64,000 bases of DNA from contig OY987266.1 in the NCBI GenBank assembly GCA_963920665.1, forward strand, positions 13,459,001 through 13,523,000. Reading direction: 5' to 3'. The notes under the pieces were generated by a model, which was not told the origin of the DNA, searched no databases, and saw only the letters and a list, made by a program, of their open reading frames with translations. Source of the stretch: Straminergon stramineum. Its lineage: Eukaryota > Streptophyta > Bryopsida > Hypnales > Calliergonaceae. The first letter of the stretch is position 1. Each line of letters begins with the position of its first letter. The position numbers were made by a program, and so were the translations under genes. Below are positions 23,072-34,891 of this stretch, one piece after another.

Positions 23072-23097
23072 CAGTTCAAGTCGACCAGATTTGAATT
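23072..23097. repeat. Palindromic element in the upstream intron
   Basis: AGTTCAAGTCGACCAGATTTG lies just inside the inferred ~130 bp intron (23099 to ~22970). It is a diverged member of the dispersed palindrome family. Confidence 0.6.
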
Positions 23098-24650
23098 ACT
23101 CACCCTAAATTTTGTTGTTTGCTTCAATGACTCTCTATTTCGTCGAGCCATTTGGACTGTTCCTATAGCAACCGCGTCCTTTGGATTCTTTGGGCTACCT
23201 ATGTTCACCCATACGGTTCTTGCTCCGAGAATGTTAGTGGCCCAAAACGGTTGTACTGCTTCAAAGTGGTTAACACGATTATAATAGGCGGAGATGGACC
23301 GCAACTTCTTAGCATCATTTGACCATACAATAAAACAATTCTACTTTTCGAACTCTTTTTGGGTCATCTCGTCAATCCCGCTATCATCCTCCATCATCAT
23401 CCTGTTGGTAGCAATGCTATGTTGACCGTTGATGATGTAGAACAAGCCATGTTCAACATCTTCCCACTTTGTTAGCTTCTTCATAGGACCAATTGGCATC
23501 ATGAAGAGGGTTTGTTTGGTACTCTTGTTTGGGATGTTGATAAGCCAGTTCATCATGGACTGCACCAAATGAGTCTCAAAGACTCAGATGTTGAATTCAG
23601 CAGGTGCTTCAATCAACTGCTCGAGGGGAAGCACTTTCTTCTCATTCACCCCTAGAAAATATGCGTCCATGCATGTCTCCCAAAACTTCTTATAGATCGC
23701 ACTCACAGTTTTGTAGTCCAGTGTGTGGTCCGTCTGCAATGCTTGGGGCACCATTGCCATCAAATCTACATAACTCAATTCTCTTAGACCCGACTGCTCG
23801 AATGTCTTTTCTGCAGGGGTTTTTGTAGAGGTTGATCCCAGTGGATTGCTTTGTGTCACAGATGTTGGTGTTGGAGGTAGCTTCTTATTCCTCTTCCCTT
23901 GACCTTGAGATCCTAACATTTGTGTCCCCACAGATGGTTGACCTTCATCTTGACTACCAAATTCAACAAAGACTGTTCAAGGAGTCATAAATGATTGTTG
24001 CATTGCATGCTTCTCTTTTAGCACTTCGAATGAATTGAAAAGATAGCGCAATTTAGTACAGAGACGCTTTCCTGTCAAAGGTGAATCGTCAGCGTTATTA
24101 TAATAGTTCTCGTCTACCTTCTTCTCTAGGTTTTTGATCTCGTTACTATAAGGCGTAGGCTCCAGACTCTGAAGGAAAGGTACCATCGTGAAAGGGATCT
24201 TCTCCGAGTTAAAGGTAATTGTGAAGTGGTATTGCTTGTTGGGTCCCAATTCACTCTTGGTTGTCACACAGCATACTTTGATCTTTGGGTAGACGTCATT
24301 GATAACGTCCTTGAACTTCTCATTGTACGAAAGAGGAATAAAGATTTATGAGTTCTTCTATTTCATATTAAAGACCATGTTGTTTGTATAGGGCACCATG
24401 GTCAGACTCCAAGCTTTGACTTGGTCAGGATCACTGAACTCCCAGTAATCTCTTTCAATCATCATCTTGTCATCATCATACTCGTCCTCTGGTCTTGTAG
24501 TTGTCAAACGAGTAAAATAGGCGTTCAAATTTTGAATTTGGTCTTCCATTCTGCATAAACATTGGATCTGTGAGTTCATACATTGCTTTACAGAACTCGT
24601 TCAAATCAGAAATAGTGTCCATGAACCCAATCCAATTCCTCAAGCTATTT

Positions 24651-25233
24651 GCAGTTTAGGTTGGCCTGACCTAAACGTTGATTCATTACAATTGATATTC
24701 TAGGGTTATCGTTTCTAATTATCTAAATAGATTCTGTTAGGGTTAATTTGGCTTAAAGTATTGGGTGTTGGGGATTGATGTTTGTTATTATTCATGTTTT
24801 CAGTCAAGATACTGATAATGATAATTCCACTCTGTTATTGTTATCAGGCATTGCAGTTTAGGTCGCCCTGACCTGAATTGCACATTTATTTTTTATCAAA
24901 CAAATTCTTAATGGTTTTTATTTGTTTATAGTTTATCGAATTGATACTTATTTAATGAGTTTATGAATTAGGCATAGTGATGGCGTTTTAGCCGACAATG
25001 ATGGCATTCAACAAGATTCTCTTTGTTTTTTAGGTTTTCTTATTTTTTAATTGAACTAAGTAGCAGTAATGAAATTATTTAACTAACTCTGTGTGAGCTG
25101 AATTTCTTTTCCTCTGTGCAATTTAGGTTGGGACGACCTGAAATGTACTTATGCTAATGGTGATTTAAAAGTTGCGGTTCTAGGATTTCTTTTTAGTTTT
25201 GTGTTGTTCAGGCTGCCCCAACCTAAACTGCAT
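24651..25233. repeat. Four dispersed palindromes in the 5' leader of the methyltransferase gene
   Basis: Copies at 24651-24677, 24851-24882, 25118-25145 and 25207-25233, each of the form (C/T)AGGT(C/T)G...CGACCT(G/A)AA with a short centre. Spacing is about 90-270 bp in AT-rich DNA, consistent with 5' introns of the minus-strand gene. Confidence 0.75.
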
Positions 25234-25259
25234 TTTTGTGTTGAATAATACTTTTCGTT

Positions 25260-26400
25260 ATCATATTTTGTGATACTTATTTGATACCTGTTTGATACCC
25301 ATTCGATACCCGGTGATACCTTGAGTAAACCCTACGTGAGCAATAAGATAACCCTGATCAACCCTTGCACAAACCCTTGCACAGACCTTAAGCAAACCCT
25401 AAAAGAACCCTAAGAGAACCCTAAGCACCAAACCTGATTCAAAAAAAACTTAGAATCACAACAAACCTTAAACTTGAAACCAAAATAAGTGAAGGTGCAA
25501 ACCAACAAACCACAAACCATGAGAAGGGAACATGTTAACCAAGGAACTAAAACGAAAGAATGTGATTCAAAAATAAATCCACACGACAGCAAACCGTGAA
25601 ACAAAAAACACAAGAACAAGTGCCAAGCACTAAAACCATAGACCACAATCTGAGGTCTTCTGCAGAACCAGAAAATGCAATCACGAGACAATAAACCACA
25701 ACCCTAGAATGAAACCACTACAAATGAATTACAAGGTGAAGCGCAACAAACACAGAAACTGTGACAAAATACAGAAAAACAAGTCTTCCCAAGAGGAGAA
25801 CAACGAACCACAAGTAGAGGTGCCGAGCTCTAGAAAAAATGAAGACAATGTGCAGTTGACAACGAACAAAAAGTGTGTGGAATAGTAAGCAAATAGAGGG
25901 AAGTGTTAGTGACATTACCTTTCTAAGATAGAACTCTACAATTGTGAAAAAATGAGAAGCGCTCCATGTTAGTGAAGCTCGTGCCACAGCAACAACCCTG
26001 AACATGTTCTTTGTGGAATAAGCACTATGGAAGACAACCAAAATTGATAAAATTTCAGAGAAAAACACAAAAATTTGTGCAAGGAAGGAGGCTTACCCTA
26101 AACCCAAGTCGCATCAAAGAAACCAAGTTGGAAGAGAAAAAACTAATGCTCCGCGGCTGCCAAAGATGGAAGAGCGCAGCGAAGAGAAGACGAAACTATT
26201 GAAGAAACAAATAATAGAAACTGTAAGTACACGGTGAAACAAAACCGTAACTGAAGCGAGCGAAAACACAAAACGAGAAGACAAGAGAAAATATAGAACG
26301 GGAAGATGAAGCACACAGAAGACTGAGAGAAACACAAAACCCTAAGTGAAGCACCATAAACCTAGTATCCTGACCTACCAGCCGCATAGACACGTGGTGG
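25260..26400 (-). promoter_or_regulatory. Probable 5' leader and promoter region of the methyltransferase gene
   Basis: Read on the minus strand, 26350-26100 is pyrimidine-rich with a telo-box-like TTAGGGTTTTG and ends in GGGTAAGC, a plausible 5' splice site. Telo-box-like AAACCCTAA sequences recur at 25380-25425. Long minus-strand frames here (25410-26393) are Phe/Leu/Val/Ser-rich translations of the T-rich leader and are not believable proteins. Confidence 0.4.
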
Positions 26401-26467
26401 GGCCTGATTGCTTGGGACGAAACGTGATTGGTTGGTTGAGGCTAGCATGACCTCAATGAAAATGTTT

Positions 26468-27055
26468 TTAACCTCTAAAAGTCCAGATTCATCTCCAAAA
26501 TTAACGATTTGAGAAAAACCTTTATAAAGTGATATTTGAAAGACTATTTTGGAATTTCTATACAAATAAAAGTTGTAGACTGTGAGTTGTAGATTCCATC
26601 CATACAGTTAGATTCACCAATGCTATTACCAATATCTTTTTTATACATTTTGAAAGGAAATTTTCTAAATTCCTTCTAAATGCAATTTCAAGAAAAATAC
26701 GATCATTTTTGGGGTAAAATTTGTTGGAATGGATTTGGAATGAGATTATCTTCACATGGTGATTTCTTGAAATTTGTGTGTTCTTAAGCTGTATGACAAT
26801 TTTGGCAATTTTAGTTTAGAACTACAATCAATGCAAATTTGGCTTGGTTAACCACTTGATATACTCCGACATTTGTAATTTTAGAAAAAAAATTTACTCT
26901 AGTAACACCAAATTCAACCCTCAGATAGGACAACAACTTCATAATGTATTTCTACAAAATTAGGATAACTTTCATCCAAGCAATAAGGAGGATGAAACTT
27001 GAGTTTTCATTTGTCTATTGTCCAGAAAATGGTCATTGGAGCACTTAGGGGTTAA
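26468..27055. mobile_element. MITE-like element, TTAACCCCTAAATGC family, copy 1
   Basis: Begins TTAACCTCTAAAAGTCC and ends GCACTTAGGGGTTAA, giving short terminal inverted repeats around 588 bp with no coding capacity. Its distal ~340 bp are an inverted copy of the proximal part of the element at 27490. Confidence 0.6.
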
Positions 27056-27109
27056 ACTTTTTAAGGCAACATCCTAGCTCCTCCTCTTTGTCTTAAGGAA
27101 TTCTCAATA

Positions 27110-28195
27110 ATTTCAAAGATTTTTTGTCAATTCAAACGCTAATATCTTGCAATTTTCATGGTGGAAATTTCTGATATTTTTTCCTAAACTTCTAAAACTA
27201 GCTTATTACAAGAACCTACCATTACATGTGTCCAATAAGTGTTTTTTTCTCTAAAAGGGCACTTTTGGAGAGTTTTGGGGGAAAGCATAGTTAAGGAACT
27301 TTAGCAGTTAAGAACCCACTGAGAATACTTGCAATTCAGAAGTCACCATGAACCCTAGTCATGATTGATTATCATTTCCTAATCCACTTCATTTTTTTAA
27401 TTCTATAATAGAGTAAGAGTTAAAGAAAATTGTAAAGAATTAGTAAATTGTAAACATCAAATTAGTCAAGCATGCTTATCATTACCCATTTAACCCCTAA
27501 ATGCTCCAATGTCCATTTTATGGATGATGAATAGATGGAAATTCAAGTTTCATCATCCATATTGCTTGGATGAAAGTTACCCTAAATTGTGGATATATTT
27601 TATTAAGTTGTTGTCCTATCTAAGGGTTGGATTTGTTATTTCTAGAGTACATATATTTTTCTAAAATTACAAATGTGCAAGGATGTCAAGTGGTTGACCA
27701 AGCCAAAATTGCATTGACTCTAGTTCAAAATTGGATTTGCCAAAATGAAGTCATAGATTTGGTAAACACAAAAATTTCAGAAGATTACCATGTGAATAGT
27801 ACCTCATTTCAAATCCACTCCAAGTTTTAATTAAAATTAAATTCTTAACACTTTTCTATTATGAATCATTCTCTATTTTTTTCCTACATGTTGTAATGCC
27901 AAATGATTTGAAATTTTTCAAGCATGTAGTCAACTTGCCTTGAAGAATGAATCCAAAGAAGCACCACCATTTTGGACATTTTTTCATACAAATGCGAGCT
28001 TGTAAAGTGTAGCTATCTGGTCTTTCATAGGGCTAAAAAAAAGATTTCTATGAATTCTAAAGCTTATATCTTGCAATCCATGTGGTGAAAATTTCTAAAA
28101 AATTTTCCAAATATTTTCAAACTAGCTTACTTCAAGATCCTACAATTACCTATGTCCTAAAATGTATTTTTTTCTAAGAATTGCACTTATGCTAA
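27110..28195. repeat. Direct repeat of ~150 bp flanking the second MITE
   Basis: The segment 27110-27262 (TAATATCTTGCAATTTTCATGG, then ACTAGCTTATTACAAG) recurs diverged at 28045-28195. Each copy lies just after a MITE end. Confidence 0.5.
27490..28036. mobile_element. MITE-like element, same family, inverted copy 2
   Basis: Begins TTAACCCCTAAATGCTCC and ends CATAGGGCTAA. Bases ~27490-27835 pair with ~26715-27055 (shared phrases AACTTTCATCCAAGCAAT and TAGGACAACAACTT in reverse complement), so the two copies could fold into a long hairpin with a ~435 bp loop. Confidence 0.6.
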
Positions 28196-30100
28196 TGGTG
28201 ATTTATTATTATTTGTTGGCATTATAAACTATACAAGCAGGGTAGAAGTTTGAATTTGCAAGTACTTTTGCCATTCACTACAAACTAAATTGAGGAAGGT
28301 CATCAAATTGGTAAGAATCCATACTAGAAAGAATACACAAAGGAGCAATAATTATTTATAAAAGCTTGTATAAATTCATAAAATACTTTACTTCTACTAT
28401 AATTTCTAGGAATTGGAATAAACATTTTTTTTAACATGTAGGGGGCGTTGGCATTAAAACGGCTTGTAGGACAACTTTTGTAAAAATTACATCAAATGAA
28501 AATGGCAAGAAAGGTAGGTGAAGACCAAAGTCAACTAAACAAATGAACAAATGTTTTAAAATGTTGGGTTCTATATATCTTAGACAATATTCACCATATA
28601 TATGAAGAATTTCAACACTATTATGTGATCTTCAAAAACTCATTTGAGAAGTACCCTCCAATTATAACCGTAAAATTCATTAATAGTATTCTATTTATAA
28701 TAAAAAAATCTTCAATGTTTACCAAAAAGATTAAAAAGTAAGGTACCTTGCTCGAGGATACATGTATTTTCTAAACTATTATAATTAGGGTTTCAATGCT
28801 ATTATTGCCTTCATTATAATTACATTTATGGATTCCTTCAAAATACTACTATAAGAACTTTCTACATGAAAACTAGATAATCCCCTTAACATTGGACTAT
28901 AATGCATTATAGATAATTACTATCAAGGCCATATAATATGAGAGGTTCCTACCAATGTTTCATCGGTAATGCATTGAAAAAAAGGAAAAACACGAGTTTA
29001 GTGTATTCATGAACATTCAATACAAAAAATGCTATAAAATAATGTAAACACTATTTCTTTAATTTGCCATTGATTCATTTTAGTGTAAGTTCTATATTCT
29101 TTTCCTTATAAATTGAGTTCATAAAACAACATCAACTAGGTCATTTTAGAACTAAATGACAACATGAATTGAACCCCCCAAAACTCCCAACATTTCTAAT
29201 TCAATAAATCCTTCATATCTTAATTATTGACAACTACTTCGTTCATTTCATTACCAAACTTTCGGCAAGATTAATAGAGTAACTAAAAATTAAATGCCAC
29301 AAGACAAAATTCATTTACAACTTTTAAATATTTTGGACATAAGGAATACATGTAAGCTTCTAAACTTTTGAGAATTAATTTGTATACTAACATTGTCAAT
29401 CATATAAGAAACAAAATAGTTTTATGGTAACAAATCCTTGTTCGGTTTCATCATCAAATTTTCTCCAAAGAAAAGATGTGGACCTAAACCCTAAACTCTA
29501 AACCCTAATCCTAAACATAACATACACCCCGAAAGCGTGAACTCATCTATCTAATTATGAAAAAGTGAGGTCGCATTTTAGACATGTACTTCATTTCCAT
29601 AAATGCTAAGAATATAAAATCATTTGCATGTGACTTATAATTAAAATATTCATTAAACTGTCACCTACCATACTCAACAATTGCCCTTGTTTTAGGAGAT
29701 TTTTTCATTTATCCCATAAACGATTCAACAACCATTTATTCGTCGACAATTGGCAAAGAATCCTTCTCTGTAGGACACAAGGGCAAGTAATCATCCCCGA
29801 AATTTGTGTATAAAAGAGAGATCTTTCATTGTAGTTTGACTTGCAACTAGTATTTTTGCTTTGTTTAGAGTAGGTGATCTCAAACGGTTCCAAATAGGAG
29901 GATTCCTATAGTCACTAGCCCATGCTTTAATAAAGGACAAAAGTGCTGAAAAAAAGGAAAGCCCCATCATGTCCTTGTTCCCAAAGACAACGGATAGGAA
30001 AAAATAGAACAATTTTGCCTCGTAATTTTCGGTCCACATTACTCTATTAGATGGAAGAAGAATCTTTTGGAAAAAATAGACAACAGACTGCCCCCCCCTA
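28196..30100. other. AT-rich intergenic sequence with telomere-like tract
   Basis: Mostly featureless. A short degenerate AAACCCTAA tract lies at 29484-29515. A minus-strand frame at 30039-29791 (FFSALLSFIKAWASDYRNPP) with a frame change to 29705 might be a fragment of a membrane or transposon protein, but I do not recognise it. Confidence 0.4.
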
Positions 30101-30106
30101 AAACCA

Positions 30107-32074
30107 ATGTGTAAAGTGTTTCCAAGTGGAAGAGGAATCTTCCCCAGAAGGATGGAAATTCAAAGTCGTTCATTCCCGTTGGTGCCTCTTTTCCCCTGCC
30201 AAGAAGACCCGTGGAAGTCCAGACATGCTTTTGAGATTATACTCTCATTATCTATTGTCTTCGTGATTCCTTCCTTCTCTCTCTCTCTCTTGTGCTTGGT
30301 TTCACGGTTGTGTCACATTGTTGTCGTTGAAGATCTTCGCATCAATCGTTACGAAGGCGTCTTGTGCTTCTAGCTTTTGGTAGTATTCTTCACATTCCAT
30401 ATGAATTAGTTAAAATTTGTGCCTTTTTGGTTTGCAGTTGCACTTCATGTTAAGTAGTTCAAATTTCTATCATTTTGGTTTGTTGTTGCAGTTCATGTAA
30501 AGTAGCTCAAATTTATGTGATTGTTGTTTGCAGCTATACTTCATGCAGTAATGTAGCTTTTGTTTCATTTCTCATTGTAGTTGCACTGTTGAGAGTGCAC
30601 CCATGCTTGGATATATGACTTTGGGCTCCGTATTTGAAATAAGGTCGATGCATTTTCGTGATGCAACCTTCATTATACGCCTATGTGCATTTCCATGTCT
30701 TTTGATAGAGTTATCTTATTGAAGGCAATTGCATTTTTGAATTTGTGGAAGAAATGATGGGTGTGAAAGGGGCTCCTAATTTGTCGCCGCAAAACCCGGA
30801 TCCCTTCAATTCGATGGGAAATCAATAAAATTCCTTTAGATCCAGTCAATTCATGATATTCATGGGTTATATAAGGCTTGCAATTCAGGTCAGTACAACT
30901 TGAATCATTGTTCGGATGAATTTGTAGACGTTTATGTTGACTACAATCGTACTTAGCATAAATTGAAAAATAATGGAATATGAATTTTCAGATAGCAATT
31001 TTGGTTGCATCGACTTGAATCTACATTTCCAATATATCCTGAGCATATATATCAATTTAATAAATAACTGAATGGAAATATAGGTTCGCAAAAACCTGAA
31101 ATGCAATTGCAATTTCAAGTCGTACCGACTTGAATCAACCCATCTTGAATTTACTATATTCAAGAAAAACTAACTATTGACCTTAATCAACTTAATGTTG
31201 AATTGAAAGGCTTTGACTACGATTCAGGTTGTACTGATCTGAATTTACTTGTCGTAAATCTGTTGACAAATTCATAATGCATATCTTACTGAACTAAATA
31301 TATAAAAGTTTGAAGTTGAAGTCTTCGATTACAATTCAAGTTGTATCGACCTGAATTGACATATTATAAATCTATACAATATATCACAATGTCCATTAAA
31401 CATACCTACATCGAGAGATTCTTGATTTTGAAGTATTGGACTGTAAGTCAAGTCATAATGACTTGAATCATTATGTACAGAAACTATGGAAGTCAACATA
31501 CTGCATGCCTTATCAATCTAAAATGATAGATTCTTGGATGAGGAATGTTTGACTAAAGTTGATGTCCTACTGAAGTTAATCGATATAGACTCAATCTATG
31601 ACCTGAAACCTTAATTCAGATCGTATCAACCTGAATAGACAGATTCTAAATCTATGAATGTGGAACACCATTGAAGTCTCATTTATTAGAAGTCAAAATA
31701 TCATGGTTCTTTAATCATTGTTTATAATTCAAGTCTTGCCGATCTAAATGTTCACTGACTTCCATGTTCCGATTTTCTTTGCAATTCGGATTGGGACAAT
31801 GAGAATCAACATCTTGCGCAGTGTTTTGGTTTTAATGTTAATTCAAATTGTATCGATGCAAGTCAAGAGTTTTAATTTATTCAATTTAGTTTTGATATAT
31901 TCAATTTAGTTTGTGATAATCTAAATTGATATTTTCAAAATCATGTATCCAATGCGTGCAATTCAGGTCTTGCTGATCTAAATTGGAAATTTTAAGTATT
32001 CTTGGATGCCAATTGATGCTTAGTTCTTGTCTGCAAGTGAACTCAATGTTGTATTCTCTTGATCTGTAGGAATT
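30107..32074 (+). promoter_or_regulatory. Probable 5' leader with introns of the DUF7869 transposase gene
   Basis: A pyrimidine-rich stretch (30230-30310, with a TC repeat at 30272-30293) resembles a 5' UTR. From 30880 to 31986 there are twelve palindromes of the same family found in the methyltransferase gene. The leader ends TTGATCTGTAG at ~32070, a plausible 3' splice site right before the first ATG (32075). Confidence 0.4.
30880..31986. repeat. Cluster of twelve ~27 bp palindromes, many ~110 bp apart
   Basis: Copies start near 30880, 30995, 31082, 31109, 31220, 31332, 31444, 31612, 31725, 31781, 31839 and 31958. The best are near AATTCAAGTTGTATCGACCT and AATTTCAAGTCGTACCGACT: two CAATTCAGGTCG-like half-sites around a 2-4 bp centre. 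Sequence between copies is unrelated, so this is a recurring site and not a simple tandem satellite. Confidence 0.8.
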
Positions 32075-34891
32075 ATGGGCTCCTATGTCATTCCTCTTGA
32101 TGCAATGGACTCATTAGATGACGAGTTCCAGGCTCTTGAGGGGATGAATGTGGGCATTCCGAAGTGCGAAGGACTTCCACGTCGCCAATGGAATACAAAG
32201 TGCGTCACTCTCTATAACAATGAAGGCATATTTGTTGGAGAAGGTACTTGCCACAGTGTGAACTCGGATTTGGTTCTTGGTACCAATGGTCCTCTAGGAG
32301 ATACTCATGTTGCAGTGCACATTTCAAAGATACATTCCGAAGTTGACATTCCTTTAGAGCAGGTGTACTCTTTGATAGCGTGGCCTACTCAGCTTGTTCA
32401 TTGCCGTGGGGCAAGCTGGCACGACCATGAGGCTAGGGATAATTTCAATCGAATCCAAGCGAGTTTGTTAAACCCGCCCTCCTTGTCATTTGCACGTCCA
32501 TATACGAGCGTCATCCGAAATCCACCTCGAGAGACTTCTCTGAAATCAAAGAACCTCCTTACATAAGAGTCTATCAATGCAGTGTCCAACAAAGTTTGTT
32601 GCGGCCAAAATTGCGTTCATCCATTTCCAAGGGAGAAGATTCGAGCCTTTCATGAACACATGTACTAGAATTCAACGTTCAAACATAGAGCCTTCATGAA
32701 GACAGAGGTGCATAGACAAGTTCATCGGGACTCCCGAGGGAGAAGGATGGTCACGGTTGAGGGGGTTAGTGTGTGTATGAAAGCATGGATGCATATTTTC
32801 GGGGTTCCAGAGGCCACATTCTATCGCTACCAGACGTATTCAAATAATGGTCGGGAAGCAATGGCACATGGTAATTCAGGATTGGTGAAGCCAAGGAAAC
32901 ACACTCAACAAGCTACCGCAACATTGAAGTGCATTCTAGACAAGGAGGCAGATCACATGCCACATCGTACTTGGACTCTCAAGTTTGGAGATAAGGTCGT
33001 GTCCATGATTCTTCTGCCTACCTTTTAGTGGAAGGATCAAATTGAAAAAATCAATGAAGCCAATGTTGCTTTTGGGTTGAAGGAGGTGTCAACTTCTAAC
33101 TTGAGCAAGATTAGATCATCCAGGTTCCTAGAGTACGATGTCAAAAAGCCAGGAGATAATTTTGCTCGGTGCTCTATTTGTGAAAAATTGCAAGAACTAA
33201 GGAAGGGAGCATTTCCTGGGTCTCATAGTGCTTTGAAGTGGTTGCGAAAGTTGGACAAGCATCTTGCCATTGCTCGTGCTCACAAGGAGTTGTACTATGC
33301 AAACCGTTACTAATCGCATAATTCCCCACATGAGTGCCTTACGACTATGCATGACAAGATGGATCATGCTAAAACCACTTCTCTAGTCTTCTCCCACAAG
33401 AGTAAAGAACTTGATGGCCTAGTGAAGTTGTATGTGTCCGTGACTAGCATGATTGTGCATGGTCATGCTGATGTGCGCTATGCGCATTACGGCTTGGATC
33501 TATTTCCCCACGATTCAAACTACACCATTGGCTCCATGGCCAAACTATTATGAGATTTGGAAGAGCCACCAAAGTCTTCTTCTCGGCAATTGTTTGTGAG
33601 GTCGAGGTCGACAAATTCGTTTGGTGCAGTGCTTAAGGGAGCTGAGATGTGTGAGGCGTCCCTTCCTCCTCCACCAATTACCTTAGTTCTAGCGACGCCG
33701 TTGCCACCCATTCTAAATGTGCAGATGGACTATGCCACCGGGGACAACAAGAACAGATATGTTTTCTGTTTTTGGTCTCTACTTGTTGCAAACAAGATCT
33801 TCCGTGAAGTGTATGTGAACTTCATGATTGTGGGTCATACACATGACGACATTGATGCACTATTTGGAAGATGGAGCATGTTGCTGAAGAAAAAGAACTT
33901 CCCTATAGTTCCTGCACTCATGAAGTCGTTCATGGATGTGGAATCCATTCCTACTATCCTTCATCTTATAGAAGAGGTGCCTGATTTCAAGGGATTCATT
34001 ACAGGTTCATTTGTGGACGGAGATGAGATACTCATTGGACATACGAAGCCACAACAAGTGAAGTTCTACTTAGATTCAACGGGGTGTCTAGTCATGAAGT
34101 TCAAATTGTTGTGCACCGATGAGAACTGGTTAGGGTAGGATGGTAGAGGCATCAAATTGTGGAAAGAAGATGCAGAAGGGCGAAGTTTGTGGCCTCGTGG
34201 AGTGCCATTGCTAGTTCCATAGTGTCCTATGAGAGACGTGGAAGACATTTTGGAAGGGATATCTGGATTTGTCAAATACTGGGAGAAGTTGTGAAATGCA
34301 GATGTCACTGGGGAATACCGAAGGCGCTATGAGCATTTGGTCCACTATTGGCGGGGTGTGAAGGTAACATTATTGGAACCAGTAGCTACTTCTACTGTTC
34401 TGAGGGATGGTTTTTGGCTGACAACTCGTGTTTAAGCAGCTCGTGTGGATGAAGTAGGAAAAGATGGCAAGGATCATAAAGAGTTTGGAGAGAATGACAC
34501 CTACGTTGGGCCTTTGTGGGGTTGCCCACAACCATCCTTTAGGGTGGGTTGAGATCTCTTTGAAGGCTACTTTGTTGCAATTCGCCCCGCCGATGGTGAC
34601 ACTCGACTAGTTTGGATTGCAAGGGCGTTGTCTGATCCAAACTGTAATCCTGAGAAACTGAATTGTATTCTCATTCAATACTTTTGCCCAACATCGAGGA
34701 GTCAAGATGTTCAAGACTTCTATATTAGATGGGACAATGAAAGAGGTTTATGTTGGAAGGTTGATATAGTTGATCCACCTATTTGGGAAGAAACGAATGC
34801 TCTCATGACAGTGTGGAAGTCTCAAATAAGAAAGGACACACACCAATGTTTGCTCAAGATCTTGGCTGCTCAAATTGAAATCATCAACTAG
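32075..34891 (+). pseudogene. DUF7869-type DNA transposase, one frame with about nine premature stops
   Basis: A single frame runs from ATG 32075 to TAG 34891 (938 codon positions) with no frameshift. Domains: an N-terminal region with YNNEGIFVGEGTCHSV and ISKIHSEVDIPLEQVYSLI; a helical middle (GVPEATFYRYQTYSNNGRE) and a Cys pair (CSICEKLQELRKGAFPGSH); a histidine-rich HDKMDHAKT; then the DUF7869 core, VQMDYATGDNKNRYVF and FMIVGHTHDDIDALFGRWS, which supplies the putative DDE catalytic acids. Stops at ~32564, 32674, 33026, 33311, 33551, 34136, 34220, 34292, 34433 and 34550 mostly read as CAA, CAG, CGA or TGG changed by one transition. The element is inactive. It lies divergent to the ParB-methyltransferase gene and shares its intron palindromes. 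Confidence 0.75.

Larger units (their letters stand above)
20122..24579 (-). pseudogene. ParB-like domain fused to DNA-methyltransferase-like domain, decayed
   Basis: From 24579 to ~23100 one frame runs through stop codons only. It holds a ParB/sulfiredoxin-like core: LPLEQL, then NI-stop-VFETHLVQSMMNWL, and the family signature FYIINGQHSIATNRM (compare DGQHR), followed by CFIVWS and YYNRVNHF. A likely intron (GTGAGT donor ~23099, TGCAG acceptor ~22970) follows. A 2-base slip at a TATATA run (~22832) shifts frame. The frame then continues to WVVKKFCNPGSSVFSVFAGGKL (near 21620), which fits motif I (AdoMet loop) of beta-class amino DNA methyltransferases; a DPPY motif is not recognisable. A GTAAGT donor (~21605) ends that exon. 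Distal exons (21168-20677, 20382-20122) are acidic and disordered, with a nuclear-signal-like PTKKRKVDPMK. ParB-methyltransferase fusions are known in phages and bacteria. The methyltransferase call is moderate. Confidence 0.55.

Noticed and set aside
25410..26393. Minus-strand frames rich in Phe, Leu, Val and Ser as membrane proteins
   Set aside because: They translate a T-rich leader, overlap in different phases, and lack plausible starts or family resemblance.
30880..31986. Regularly spaced ~27 bp repeats resembling a CRISPR array
   Set aside because: Spacing is ~80-110 bp and variable, repeats are diverged and palindromic, there are no cas genes, and the context is a plant nuclear element.
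32075..34891. Stop codons as targets of U-to-C RNA editing (as in fern and hornwort organelles)
   Set aside because: That editing is known from organelle transcripts; this is nuclear transposon sequence, and deamination decay is the simpler reading.
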